The notes under the pieces: model-generated
What the model was told of the DNA's origin: nothing
What the model saw: only the letters and a program-made list of their open reading frames with translations
The model's database searches: none
Shown: positions 1-6,817 of the stretch, in pieces
Layout of the letters: each line of letters starts with the position of its first letter
How positions within the stretch are numbered: the first letter of the stretch is position 1
Program-made: the position numbers and the translations under genes
NCBI GenBank assembly: GCA_015520485.1
Contig: WAPX01000033.1
Span: 1 to 41,108, forward strand
From: Archaeoglobaceae archaeon
GTDB taxonomy: Archaea; Halobacteriota; Archaeoglobi; Archaeoglobales; Archaeoglobaceae
Reading direction: 5' to 3'
DNA: 41,108 nt

Positions 1-23
1 AGGTAATACTTGGTGGTGGGAAT

Positions 24-1442
24 ATGGGTGTCATGAAGATCAGGACGTTTAAGGAGCCACCGGGTGCAAGAGCTGGAGGCGGAACCTATCGACCCGGAGA
101 GCTTAAAGGAATCGTTCAGATAAACCCGAAACACTGTGTCGGCTGCGACACGTGCAGAAGACTCTGTTCAGCAGGTGCGATAGAGGGAGAGTTCGGAGTA
201 ACTCACAGAATAAACCTGGACAAATGCATAATCTGTGGACAGTGTCTGGTCAACTGCCCGTTTGGTGCGATAGAGCAGATGAGTTTCGTGGACGAAGTGA
301 TGCAAAAGCTCAAAGACAAGGACACGCTCGTCGTGGCAATCATTGCCCCGGCAGTTAGAGTGGCCATTGCAGAGGAATTCGGTAAACCTCCGGGAACGCT
401 GACAGTTGGCAGGCTGTACAGGGCGCTGAACAAGGCAGGTTTCGTAATATACGAAAACAACTACGCTGCTGACCAGACAATAATGGAAGAAGCAACTGAG
501 TTGCTCGGAAAAATAGCCTACTGGATTCTCGGTTTAAAGAAGCTGGAAGTGGAGATATGGGGTAACAGGAAACTGAAGCTTGACAACCTCGAGCGCTTCA
601 AAGATGAGCCCTTACCTCAGTTCACGAGCTGCTGCCCGGCATGGGTGAGGTATGCAGAGCTATACTATCCCGCTGTACTTCCACACATCTCGAGCTGCGA
701 CTCCCCAATGCAGATGGCCGGCCCCACCGCCAAAACATACGGTGCTCTGAAAGTCTGGAAGCACGACCCGAGAAAGGTCTACACTGTTGGAATAATGCCG
801 TGCACGGCCAAGATATTTGAAGCTTCTCGTCCGGAGTTCTGTCACGCGTGGAAGTGGCTCAGAGAACACGGTTACATCCCAGAAGACACGCCTAAATTCC
901 CGGATATCGACGCCGTGCTTACTACGAGAGATTTAGCTGAGTTATTCAGAAGACTTGGCATAAACCTGATGGAATTTGAAGAATCTGAAAAGCCAAAAGA
1001 CTTCGAATGGTACAGTGGTGGAGGAACGATTTTTGGTACGAGCGGAGGAGTAATGGAGGCTGCGATGAGATTCGTCTATCACGTTCTGTCCGGTCAAGAC
1101 CCCAGCGCCTGCAGTCCAAAGTGGAACTTCAAGCAGGTCAGAGGATACACTCATCCAGTCGTTAAGGCGACCGTTCCAATACCTCTCAGACCGGAATTCA
1201 GAAAACTGGTCGGCAGTGACGTTTTCGAGTTGAAGGTGTGTGTTGTCAACGGTATCGGTACAGATGGCAGCCACATAAAGCCAATAATCGAGGATGTTGT
1301 GGCTGGTAGAAGCGAATTCCACTTCATAGAAGTAATGACCTGTCCGGGCGGGTGTCTGGACGGTGGTGGTCAGCCCGTCAATCCAATGGGCACTTCTTGG
1401 ATCGATCCCGTTCTGCCTCTACCTTTAAACATACCGCCCTAA
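24..1442 (+). CDS. hydA: [FeFe] hydrogenase catalytic (large) subunit
   Basis: Catalyses reversible H2 oxidation/proton reduction at a di-iron H-cluster. Residues 34-80 form a two-[4Fe-4S] ferredoxin domain (Cys38/41/44/48 and Cys68/71/74/78). The H-domain follows with the three family signatures: L1 TSCCPAW (201-207), L2 MPCTAKIFE (258-266) and L3 EVMTCPGGC then GGGQP (436-451). The four H-cluster cysteines are therefore Cys204, 260, 440 and 444, and the proton-relay Cys203 is also present. At 472 residues it is a compact enzyme with one N-terminal ferredoxin module. It has no signal peptide; the partner encoded just downstream carries a Tat signal, so export as a complex (hitch-hiking) is inferred, as in Desulfovibrio HydAB. 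The ATG is preceded by GGTGGTGGG. The window begins 23 bases upstream, so an earlier operon member cannot be excluded. Confidence 0.96.
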   Translation: MGVMKIRTFKEPPGARAGGGTYRPGELKGIVQINPKHCVGCDTCRRLCSAGAIEGEFGVTHRINLDKCIICGQCLVNCPFGAIEQMSFVDEVMQKLKDKDTLVVAIIAPAVRVAIAEEFGKPPGTLTVGRLYRALNKAGFVIYENNYAADQTIMEEATELLGKIAYWILGLKKLEVEIWGNRKLKLDNLERFKDEPLPQFTSCCPAWVRYAELYYPAVLPHISSCDSPMQMAGPTAKTYGALKVWKHDPRKVYTVGIMPCTAKIFEASRPEFCHAWKWLREHGYIPEDTPKFPDIDAVLTTRDLAELFRRLGINLMEFEESEKPKDFEWYSGGGTIFGTSGGVMEAAMRFVYHVLSGQDPSACSPKWNFKQVRGYTHPVVKATVPIPLRPEFRKLVGSDVFELKVCVVNGIGTDGSHIKPIIEDVVAGRSEFHFIEVMTCPGGCLDGGGQPVNPMGTSWIDPVLPLPLNIPP

Positions 1443-1456
1443 TAGGGGGTGATAAA

Positions 1457-1816
1457 ATGACCAGAATCTATGTTGAGAAACCAGCATCGGCAATAATCTC
1501 GAGGAGAACTTTTCTGAAGATTTTGGGAATCATAATAGCCGTTACTGCTCTGGGAGCTTACAAGTTAACGAACATAGTCCTTCAGAGAAACAAGTATATC
1601 AAGATGAGGCAGAAGGCCCAGTACAGGGACGACATGAGAGTCAGGCAAGAGTTTCATTTGGCTGCATGTTTTCAGAATCCAATGATAAAGAAGTTTTACG
1701 ACGAGTTTGCAGAACACCCGCTAAGCGAAGTTAGCGAAGCACTTCTGCATACCAAGTACGTGCCGAGGGTAAAAGTCTTTCCGGGAGAAATTCCAAAAGA
1801 GGTGTTGCTGAAATGA
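1457..1816 (+). CDS. hydB: [FeFe] hydrogenase small subunit with Tat signal
   Basis: A 119-residue protein matching the iron-hydrogenase small-subunit family. Residues 15-21 read SRRTFLK, a textbook twin-arginine motif, followed by a hydrophobic stretch (about 22-35). The C-terminal half keeps family features: an Arg/Gln-rich segment, FYDEFAEHP, and the LLHTKYVPR signature near residue 97. The start at 1457 was chosen because GGGGGTGAT lies 4 nt upstream; the same frame is open further 5' but only as read-through inside hydA. In bacteria this subunit wraps the H-domain and supplies the export signal for the whole complex. It lies 14 bases after hydA and overlaps the cytochrome gene by 4 bases, so the three are co-translated. 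Whether the signal is cleaved or stays as a membrane anchor is not decidable here. Confidence 0.9.
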   Translation: MTRIYVEKPASAIISRRTFLKILGIIIAVTALGAYKLTNIVLQRNKYIKMRQKAQYRDDMRVRQEFHLAACFQNPMIKKFYDEFAEHPLSEVSEALLHTKYVPRVKVFPGEIPKEVLLK

Positions 1817-2484
1817 AGGAGGATGCCGTTGTTTTAAGGCACCCGGCTTCGAGCAGAATCGTTCACATACTGCACATGATCTGCTGGACAGCCTTAGGGA
1901 TAACAGGATTTGCCGTGCGTTTCAATCTCGTCAATCAGGCTGTCAAAGCGGCATTCATGCACTGGCACATATACTTCGCAATCGTACTTACATTCACAAC
2001 AATAGGATACCTCGTCATAACACCGGACAGAGCATTTATGTTCCTGAAAGAAATTTTACACTGGGACAGAGACACAATAGCGTGGTGGAAAAATCTTGGA
2101 GGATACCCGTACAAGTTTTTCAAAATTGGAAAACCCGGATGTCCTCCGCAGACAAAGTACAACGCCGGACAGAAGCTCTTCGGACTGAGCGTTGTAGCGA
2201 GCCTGCTGATACTTGGTGTTACAGGCTGGAGTCTGTACTTCATTCGACAGGCACTTGGAAAGTACTGGGTGAGGTTGTTCTTTGAGGCGCACGTGTGGGT
2301 TTCGTTGCTTGTGACGCTGTTCATGATAACGTGCCACGTTCCACTGGTAATCTACAACCGGCCCGACTTCGTGGCGATGTTTAGACCGGGTGCTGGAGTC
2401 GTTCCATTAGAGTGGGCGAAGGAGCACAATCCAAAGTGGGTCGAAAGAGAAGTTGTTGAAATAAAGGAATCTGAAAAAATCTGA
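1813..2484 (+). CDS. b-type cytochrome subunit, hydrogenase/formate dehydrogenase gamma type
   Basis: A 223-residue membrane protein with four predicted helices (about 18-36, 53-70, 124-145, 158-178), the arrangement of the FdhI/HyaC cytochrome b561-like family. Candidate haem ligands lie within helices: His21, His50/His52 and the histidines of the AHVWVS...TCHVP segment in the last helix. It starts inside the last codons of the small subunit (ATGA overlap), so it belongs to the hydrogenase transcript. The inferred role is to carry electrons from an exported [FeFe] hydrogenase through two b haems to membrane menaquinone. A T-rich tract follows the stop. It is clearly not a fragment, but the number of haems cannot be proven from sequence. 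Confidence 0.88.
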   Translation: MKEDAVVLRHPASSRIVHILHMICWTALGITGFAVRFNLVNQAVKAAFMHWHIYFAIVLTFTTIGYLVITPDRAFMFLKEILHWDRDTIAWWKNLGGYPYKFFKIGKPGCPPQTKYNAGQKLFGLSVVASLLILGVTGWSLYFIRQALGKYWVRLFFEAHVWVSLLVTLFMITCHVPLVIYNRPDFVAMFRPGAGVVPLEWAKEHNPKWVEREVVEIKESEKI

Positions 2485-2530
2485 AAATATTTGATTTTAT
2501 TTTGTTTTATTCTGTTATTGTTTTGTATCG
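2485..2530 (+). terminator. T-rich archaeal terminator after the hydrogenase operon
   Basis: Directly after the cytochrome stop come repeated runs of T (TTTGATTTTATTTTGTTTTATT and similar). Archaeal RNA polymerase terminates at such tracts without needing a hairpin. This separates hydA-hydB-cytochrome from hydE. Confidence 0.6.
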
Positions 2531-2630
2531 TTTTCAGCTCTGCAGTTTAACCACTCGAGTCGTCAGCTCTTTTTTGCGGCTCCTGTTGCCTGTTATTCAG
2601 CAGTTCATTCTTCATCCTGAAGACCTTAAA

Positions 2631-2704
2631 CGTTAATTAACGGGGTTAAGATGTAAGATAAAAGTAAAGACGGGTATAAAGAAAAGGGTAAACGGTGGAA
2701 GGAC
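2631..2704 (+). promoter_or_regulatory. Promoter region of hydE with a 12-bp palindrome
   Basis: A perfect palindrome CGTTAATTAACG occupies 2631-2642. A TATA-like element GTATAAAG lies at about 2673-2681, roughly 27 bases before the hydE ATG, which would give a nearly leaderless message. GGTGGAAGGA just before the ATG could also act as a ribosome-binding site if an upstream start is used. The palindrome could be an operator; this is inference. The rest of the 220-base gap shows nothing else recognisable. Confidence 0.4.
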
Positions 2705-3739
2705 ATGGAGCTGACGAAACCGGACATTCTGCGTTATCTTTCTGTAGATAATGAGGATGAAATTCTCGAACTTTTCAGAATAGCCGACAGGATAAGAGAA
2801 AAGTTTGTTGGAAATAAAGTTTACCTGAGAGCAATAATCGAATTCTCGAACATCTGCAGAAACGACTGCAGGTACTGCGGAATAAGGAGGAGTGCGAGGA
2901 TCAGAAGGTATGCCATGAAACCCGATGAGATCGTGAGGTGTGCCCAGTACGCTGAAGACCTCGGATACGGTACCGTCGTTCTGCAATCAGGGGAGAATTC
3001 GCTGTACGACGATAAAATTGCTGATATAGTCAGGGCGATTAAAGAAACAACGAATTTAGCGATTGTCCTGTCGATAGGAGAGAAAAGCTACGAGCAGTAC
3101 AGAGAGTACAGACTGGCTGGAGCTGAAAGGTACCTGCTCAAGCACGAAACTTCGAATTCGGAGCTGTTTCACGAATTGACTGGGAGGAGTCTGGACAGAA
3201 GGCTTCAGTGTCTGAGATGGTTGATTGAGCTTGGATATCAGGTTGGATCCGGAAACATCGTTGGTCTGCCGGGCCAGACACTCGAGGATCTTGCAAATGA
3301 CATCGTAATGTTCAGAGAGTGGGACTTCGACATGCTGGGGATAGGTCCTTTTATACCGTGTTACGGCACACCTCTCGAAAACAATCCAGCAGGTGACCCT
3401 GTTCTGACACTCAAGGTTATAGCTCTGTCCAGAATAGCCACAAAAAACGCTCACATTCCCGCTACCACTGCTCTGAGAACGGTTATGGGTGATGATAAAT
3501 CACACGTAATTTTCAGATGTGGTGCAAACGTGGTTATGGGAAACGTAACTCCGCTGGAATACCGCAAACTCTACAGAATTTATCCCGGAAAGGTGTGCAT
3601 ATTCAAAGAGCCGGAGGAGTGGCTGAACGACATAAAGGAGCAGATAAAAGATGCTGGACTGAGGCCGAGTGGAGAAGCCGGACACAGTCTGAAAAAGACG
3701 TGGATTAAAAACTCGATGAAGCTGCTGAGTTTGGGGTGA
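2705..3739 (+). CDS. hydE: HydE, radical-SAM [FeFe]-hydrogenase maturase
   Basis: A radical S-adenosylmethionine enzyme of 344 residues that helps build the di-iron subcluster of [FeFe] hydrogenases. The Cx3Cx2C motif is C51-RND-C55-RY-C58, followed by the HydE-like GIRR and a barrel containing LQSGE, LSIGE, LKHET, GNIVGLPGQT, GIGPFIP and PATTAL. These fit HydE better than BioB or PylB, the closest alternatives, and the gene lies directly behind a HydA operon. It appears to have its own promoter. The other maturases, HydG and HydF, are not in the window; they must be elsewhere if the hydrogenase is active. Length is normal for HydE. Confidence 0.9.
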   Translation: MELTKPDILRYLSVDNEDEILELFRIADRIREKFVGNKVYLRAIIEFSNICRNDCRYCGIRRSARIRRYAMKPDEIVRCAQYAEDLGYGTVVLQSGENSLYDDKIADIVRAIKETTNLAIVLSIGEKSYEQYREYRLAGAERYLLKHETSNSELFHELTGRSLDRRLQCLRWLIELGYQVGSGNIVGLPGQTLEDLANDIVMFREWDFDMLGIGPFIPCYGTPLENNPAGDPVLTLKVIALSRIATKNAHIPATTALRTVMGDDKSHVIFRCGANVVMGNVTPLEYRKLYRIYPGKVCIFKEPEEWLNDIKEQIKDAGLRPSGEAGHSLKKTWIKNSMKLLSLG

Positions 3740-3781
3740 GGTTGCTGGCAGCACTCAAAAACTCGCTGAATTTATACGGAT

Positions 3782-3801
3782 AACTTCGAACCCGGGAAGT
3801 T
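3782..3801. repeat. Short inverted repeat at the left edge of the accessory island
   Basis: AACTTC (3782-3787) pairs with GAAGTT (3796-3801) around an 8-base loop. It sits between the end of hydE and the stop of the convergent gene at 3801, so it may be a shared terminator. The loop region also holds TTCGAACCC, identical to 9 bases of the T-arm of the tRNA at 12097-12170. Confidence 0.4.
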
Positions 3802-4510
3802 CAGTAAAACTTCTTCATAACTTCTTCGATCACGTCAGCCTCTTCTGCATGACCTTTTTCAATCAAAACCTCACTCTGTTTTTCAAGATATCTCACTACA
3901 CTTTCATCACTCAAATATCTAAACAGTCCAGTTCCCCATGCCATAGAGCCGTCGCTATTCCTGTAGAATTCCCAGAATCTCAACCTTGAATCTTTCGGGA
4001 TTTTCAAGGTATATTCGGGGTATCCTATGATTTTGGTTGCACCATAGCCGTCTATGTAATCATCCTTTATAACAAAGAAGCCGAATATGTACCTTGTGTC
4101 ACCGCGTTTGCCCGGATCAACAGTTGTGAACAGAGCGATTTTTCCGGGTGCAACATACCTTATCCTCCTACCAATTTTTTTCCTTGGTCCTCTGTGATTA
4201 ACTCCTGCCCCATATTCAGATTTGGAAAAAATCTCAGTTTCGTAACATGGATAAGGTGGAATTTCTTTTCTCAATCCCATCTCATACTGATAACACGGGT
4301 TCTCCGGCTGGGTACACACCATGGGAATTGCTTGATATATATGTTCCACCTTCTGCCAACCTTTCCGCAAGAACCTTCATAATCCGTATCGAGCCAGTTG
4401 CACTTGAATGCAAGATTTCCGTCAATAAACGGGCTTTTCGGGATCACTCGAGTTGATTCAGGGTTGCAGAATTTACATTTGTTTCGAAGATAGCCATGTT
4501 CGCAAAACAT
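3801..4510 (-). pseudogene. Cys/His-rich protein gene, apparently frameshifted
   Basis: Two overlapping reading frames seem to be one gene. The N-terminal part (from 4510) begins MFCEHGYLRNKCKFC, a zinc-knuckle-like Cys/His cluster, and runs in register to about 4375. The C-terminal part (stop at 3801, about 185 residues) continues in another frame with GWQKVEHIYQ and ends in an acidic helical tail. The second frame has a stop just upstream and only a TTG as start, while the first frame degenerates after the junction, so a single-base indel near 4365-4380 is the simplest reading. The beta-rich middle (RYVAPGKIALF, YIFGFFVIKDDY) resembles small nucleic-acid-associated domains, but I do not recognise the family. 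It lies 34 bases beyond the stop of the DUF6884-like gene, in the same direction. Confidence 0.5.
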
Positions 4511-4544
4511 AGTTATAGTTCCACTCCTTCTTTTATAGCTTTCT

Positions 4545-4961
4545 TCATGCCGAAATCATTGGACCCATCCCACCAAGACCCTTCAGCGGAGTTATAATTC
4601 TCTTTCCTGTAAAGACTTTCTCCACAACTTTAACGTACCTACTTCCAGCTACGACAACAATTTCATCGTACTTCGTTAATCCTTTCCGCTCAGCCTGTTT
4701 TCTGAGCTCTTCAACATTAATTGGATTAGTTCTTGGATCGTTGAATGTTACATTGTAGCTCTCCAGAATGATCTCGTCTGGAAACAGAAATCCATACTTG
4801 GCAGAGAGAATGACGTAAGAATCAGGATAGAATTTTTCAGCATATTCGATGCATGTCCTGGCAAAATTGCCGATGTAGACGTTTCTTGCTTTAACTGGTC
4901 CAGCATTCGGATTCTTATTCCATATTTTTAAACTCCCGCAAGGTACAACGCAGAGTTTCAT
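4545..4961 (-). CDS. DUF6884-like protein
   Basis: A 138-residue protein with the hallmarks of the DUF6884 group: an N-terminal CGSLKIW after the first strand, a helix ending YIGNF, and the central ILSAKYGFLFPDE segment, followed by an Asp/Asn-containing loop and a VVVAGSRYV strand. Family members are small, often carried on mobile DNA and of unproven biochemistry; similarity to nucleotide- or base-modifying folds has been suggested. The start overlaps the end of the AGOG gene by 4 bases (ATGA), so the two are translationally coupled. That coupling suggests a joint role with a DNA glycosylase. The family call is moderately sure; the function is unknown. Confidence 0.65.
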   Translation of the reverse strand: MKLCVVPCGSLKIWNKNPNAGPVKARNVYIGNFARTCIEYAEKFYPDSYVILSAKYGFLFPDEIILESYNVTFNDPRTNPINVEELRKQAERKGLTKYDEIVVVAGSRYVKVVEKVFTGKRIITPLKGLGGMGPMISA

Positions 4962-5722
4962 TCTACCACCTCTGCAATTTTCTCACCAAGCTCACTTAAA
5001 CCAAATCTGGAGAAATATTTCACAATTTCATGTTTTCTCAGCACCCCAATCTGCCATATCAGAGAGTCAAGATGAATCATGTTTATGTTGACTCTCTTCC
5101 TGATTCCTTCAAGAACCCGACTCCAGAATGCTCTTACATCGTTGTCATTCTCTACGCTGACACCAAGCCTTCTCGTAAACTCCCTAACCCTGTAATCAAC
5201 AGGAATCGGAATTTTTTCAAAGCTGAAGTTGCTCTCCCCAGCCATAAGAAGCGACATGCCGAGACATTTCATGGCAAAAACTATCGTTTTTGCATCCATC
5301 TTCTGGTTCATTGTACCGGCTAATTCGTGCCATATTCTGCTAAAGCTCTCTGCAACGTCCTCTGGTTCTGCATTCCAGAGTCTGGCTGCAAGCCTACTCG
5401 AAAGAAAGCGATTTAGTCTCTTCAGCTTTAAATCAGGCAGCCCCTCTCTGGCATAAAACTCTTTAAGCATGTCTTCCATCTCTTTCAGAGAAGTAGGGAC
5501 TTCTTTTTCCTCAAGCAAATCTCTAAGCTTGGGCCAGTAAGCAATCTCAGCCTTTCCTTTGAGCTGAAAGTCGTTCAAACCAGCAACAACCATCAAAACG
5601 GTAAATCTGCCGAATCCATTCTTTTCGAGGAATCCGTGCATGTGGTGCCATTCCGGCTCTTCTTCGACTATCCTGTCCCATACTTCAATGGGGATTTGGG
5701 CAAGCAAACCCTCAATACCCAT
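4958..5722 (-). CDS. AGOG-type N-glycosylase/DNA lyase (8-oxoguanine)
   Basis: A helix-hairpin-helix-superfamily DNA repair enzyme of the archaeal GO-glycosylase (AGOG) family, which removes 8-oxoguanine and cleaves the abasic site by beta-elimination. The two catalytic landmarks are visible: Lys145 in DAKTIVF and Asp176 in IPIPVDYRV. The family's C-terminal IHLDSLIWQIG (216-226) is also present. At 254 residues the length is normal. The start is supported by GAGGTGATGAGAA before the ATG. The gene is divergent from a CARF-winged-helix regulator with an 79-base gap, and its stop overlaps the DUF6884-like gene. It is intact, unlike several genes of the surrounding island, so it may be under selection or may not belong to the decaying element. 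Confidence 0.87.
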   Translation of the reverse strand: MGIEGLLAQIPIEVWDRIVEEEPEWHHMHGFLEKNGFGRFTVLMVVAGLNDFQLKGKAEIAYWPKLRDLLEEKEVPTSLKEMEDMLKEFYAREGLPDLKLKRLNRFLSSRLAARLWNAEPEDVAESFSRIWHELAGTMNQKMDAKTIVFAMKCLGMSLLMAGESNFSFEKIPIPVDYRVREFTRRLGVSVENDNDVRAFWSRVLEGIRKRVNINMIHLDSLIWQIGVLRKHEIVKYFSRFGLSELGEKIAEVVE

Positions 5723-5801
5723 TTCTCATCACCTCTACTACCTCACAGCATTCTGGCAGATAGCAAATTATTTCAGTCTTTTCACGATAACATCGATAAC
5801 A

Positions 5802-6578
5802 ATGAAAACAATTGAAAAAGTCCACATCATCCCGCTCGGATTTGAGAGGAGTGTGGCTGTTAAACCGATAAGGGTTCTTGGCGGGGTAAGGGCACATGTC
5901 ATAACGATAGGCGGAAAATTTGCGGAAAAGTACGAGCTCCATGAGAAGCAGAGATATTTTGAAAGGGCTGTAGTGGCTGATCTGGAGAAACTTGGACTGG
6001 AGGTAGAAGTTCATTATGCAGACCTTTTTGACTTCAAGATGGCTGTTGGAGCGATATCTGAAGTGGTGGTTGAAGAGAAGAACGCTGATAGAGAGGTTTA
6101 CCTCAATCTATCATCACACGGCAGGCTTGTGTCAGTAGCATCAGCTCTTGTTGGATGGTATCATGGAATTAGAATGTTCTATGTTTTCGCTGAAAGATAT
6201 GCGAGAGATGAAGAGGAAGAGAGAATATACGGCAGGAGTGTATGCGAGAAGCCAGTTATATTTGAAATTCCCAGCCTGGAGTTCGTCAAACTGAGTGAGG
6301 AGGAGAGATATGCTATTTCGCTTATCCATTCCCAAAGAGAGCATGGTAAAGACTACGTGAAACTACGAGATCTGTCAAAAAAGCTCGAAATACAGTTTCC
6401 GCACATTTACTCGTTCTCAGGCGAAGGGAGACGCAAAGAGCAAGAGCTGCTAAACAAAGTCAACAGGCGAGTTATCAGCAGGCTTGAGGCAAGAGGGCTT
6501 ATTGAAAGAGAGAAAGTTGGCAGAAATGTAATTCTCAGGCTAACTGAGCTCGGTGAGTTCTTTGCAATGCTGGGTTAG
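5802..6578 (+). CDS. CARF-like (DUF6293-type) winged-helix regulator
   Basis: About 258 residues. The N-terminal ~165 residues form a Rossmann-like CARF-type domain: it opens with VHIIPLGFER and has the ligand-loop-like strand VYLNLSSHGRLVSVASAL near residue 100. The C-terminal ~90 residues form a winged helix (LRDLSKKL, VISRLEARGLIE, LRLTELGEF). This is the architecture of DUF6293/Csa3-like regulators, which are thought to sense cyclic oligoadenylates or related nucleotides. The ATG at 5802 was preferred over an upstream in-frame ATG at 5640, because residues from the upstream start run back through the AGOG gene and do not look like protein. It is divergent from the AGOG/DUF6884 pair and is a good candidate to control it. 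Confidence 0.75.
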   Translation: MKTIEKVHIIPLGFERSVAVKPIRVLGGVRAHVITIGGKFAEKYELHEKQRYFERAVVADLEKLGLEVEVHYADLFDFKMAVGAISEVVVEEKNADREVYLNLSSHGRLVSVASALVGWYHGIRMFYVFAERYARDEEEERIYGRSVCEKPVIFEIPSLEFVKLSEEERYAISLIHSQREHGKDYVKLRDLSKKLEIQFPHIYSFSGEGRRKEQELLNKVNRRVISRLEARGLIEREKVGRNVILRLTELGEFFAMLG

Positions 6579-6676
6579 CCTCGTATAATCTGATAGCCAG
6601 CAAATTTTAATATGGTCAAGTTCTGGCTTTGGAAAGTTAACGCAGATTATTTTTCTCACCTATTTTAAATCACTGT

Positions 6677-6696
6677 ATTATACCTCGCAGTATAAT
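6677..6696. repeat. 7-bp inverted repeat upstream of the broken ATPase gene
   Basis: ATTATAC (6677-6683) and GTATAAT (6690-6696) form a perfect inverted repeat with a 6-base spacer, followed by a tandem TTCAATG pair (6696-6709). It lies in the AT-rich 239-base gap between the CARF regulator and the ATPase pseudogene and could be an operator. Nothing else is recognisable in that gap. Confidence 0.35.
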
Positions 6697-6817
6697 TCAA
6701 TGTTCAATGTTCCAATTTATCAACTGAATTGAAGTTAGATATGGCGTTTGGATTAAACAAAAAGAATAAATTCAGCTCTACGCAAAATTGACTTGTAAAA
6801 TCCTATGGGATGATAGA

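Noticed and set aside
942-1322. 126-residue open frame opposite hydA
   Set aside because: Antisense to a highly conserved part of the catalytic subunit; no independent coding evidence.
1352-1456. Upstream in-frame start for the hydrogenase small subunit
   Set aside because: The extra 35 residues are read inside hydA, and a ribosome-binding site directly precedes the ATG at 1457, which also places the Tat motif near the N-terminus.
3782-3801. A second tRNA fragment or firm attachment site
   Set aside because: Only nine bases match the tRNA T-arm and the flanks do not; too short to call an att site.
5640-5801. Longer N-terminus for the CARF regulator
   Set aside because: The extra 54 residues overlap the start of the AGOG gene on the other strand and are not CARF-like; the family starts at KVHIIPLGF.
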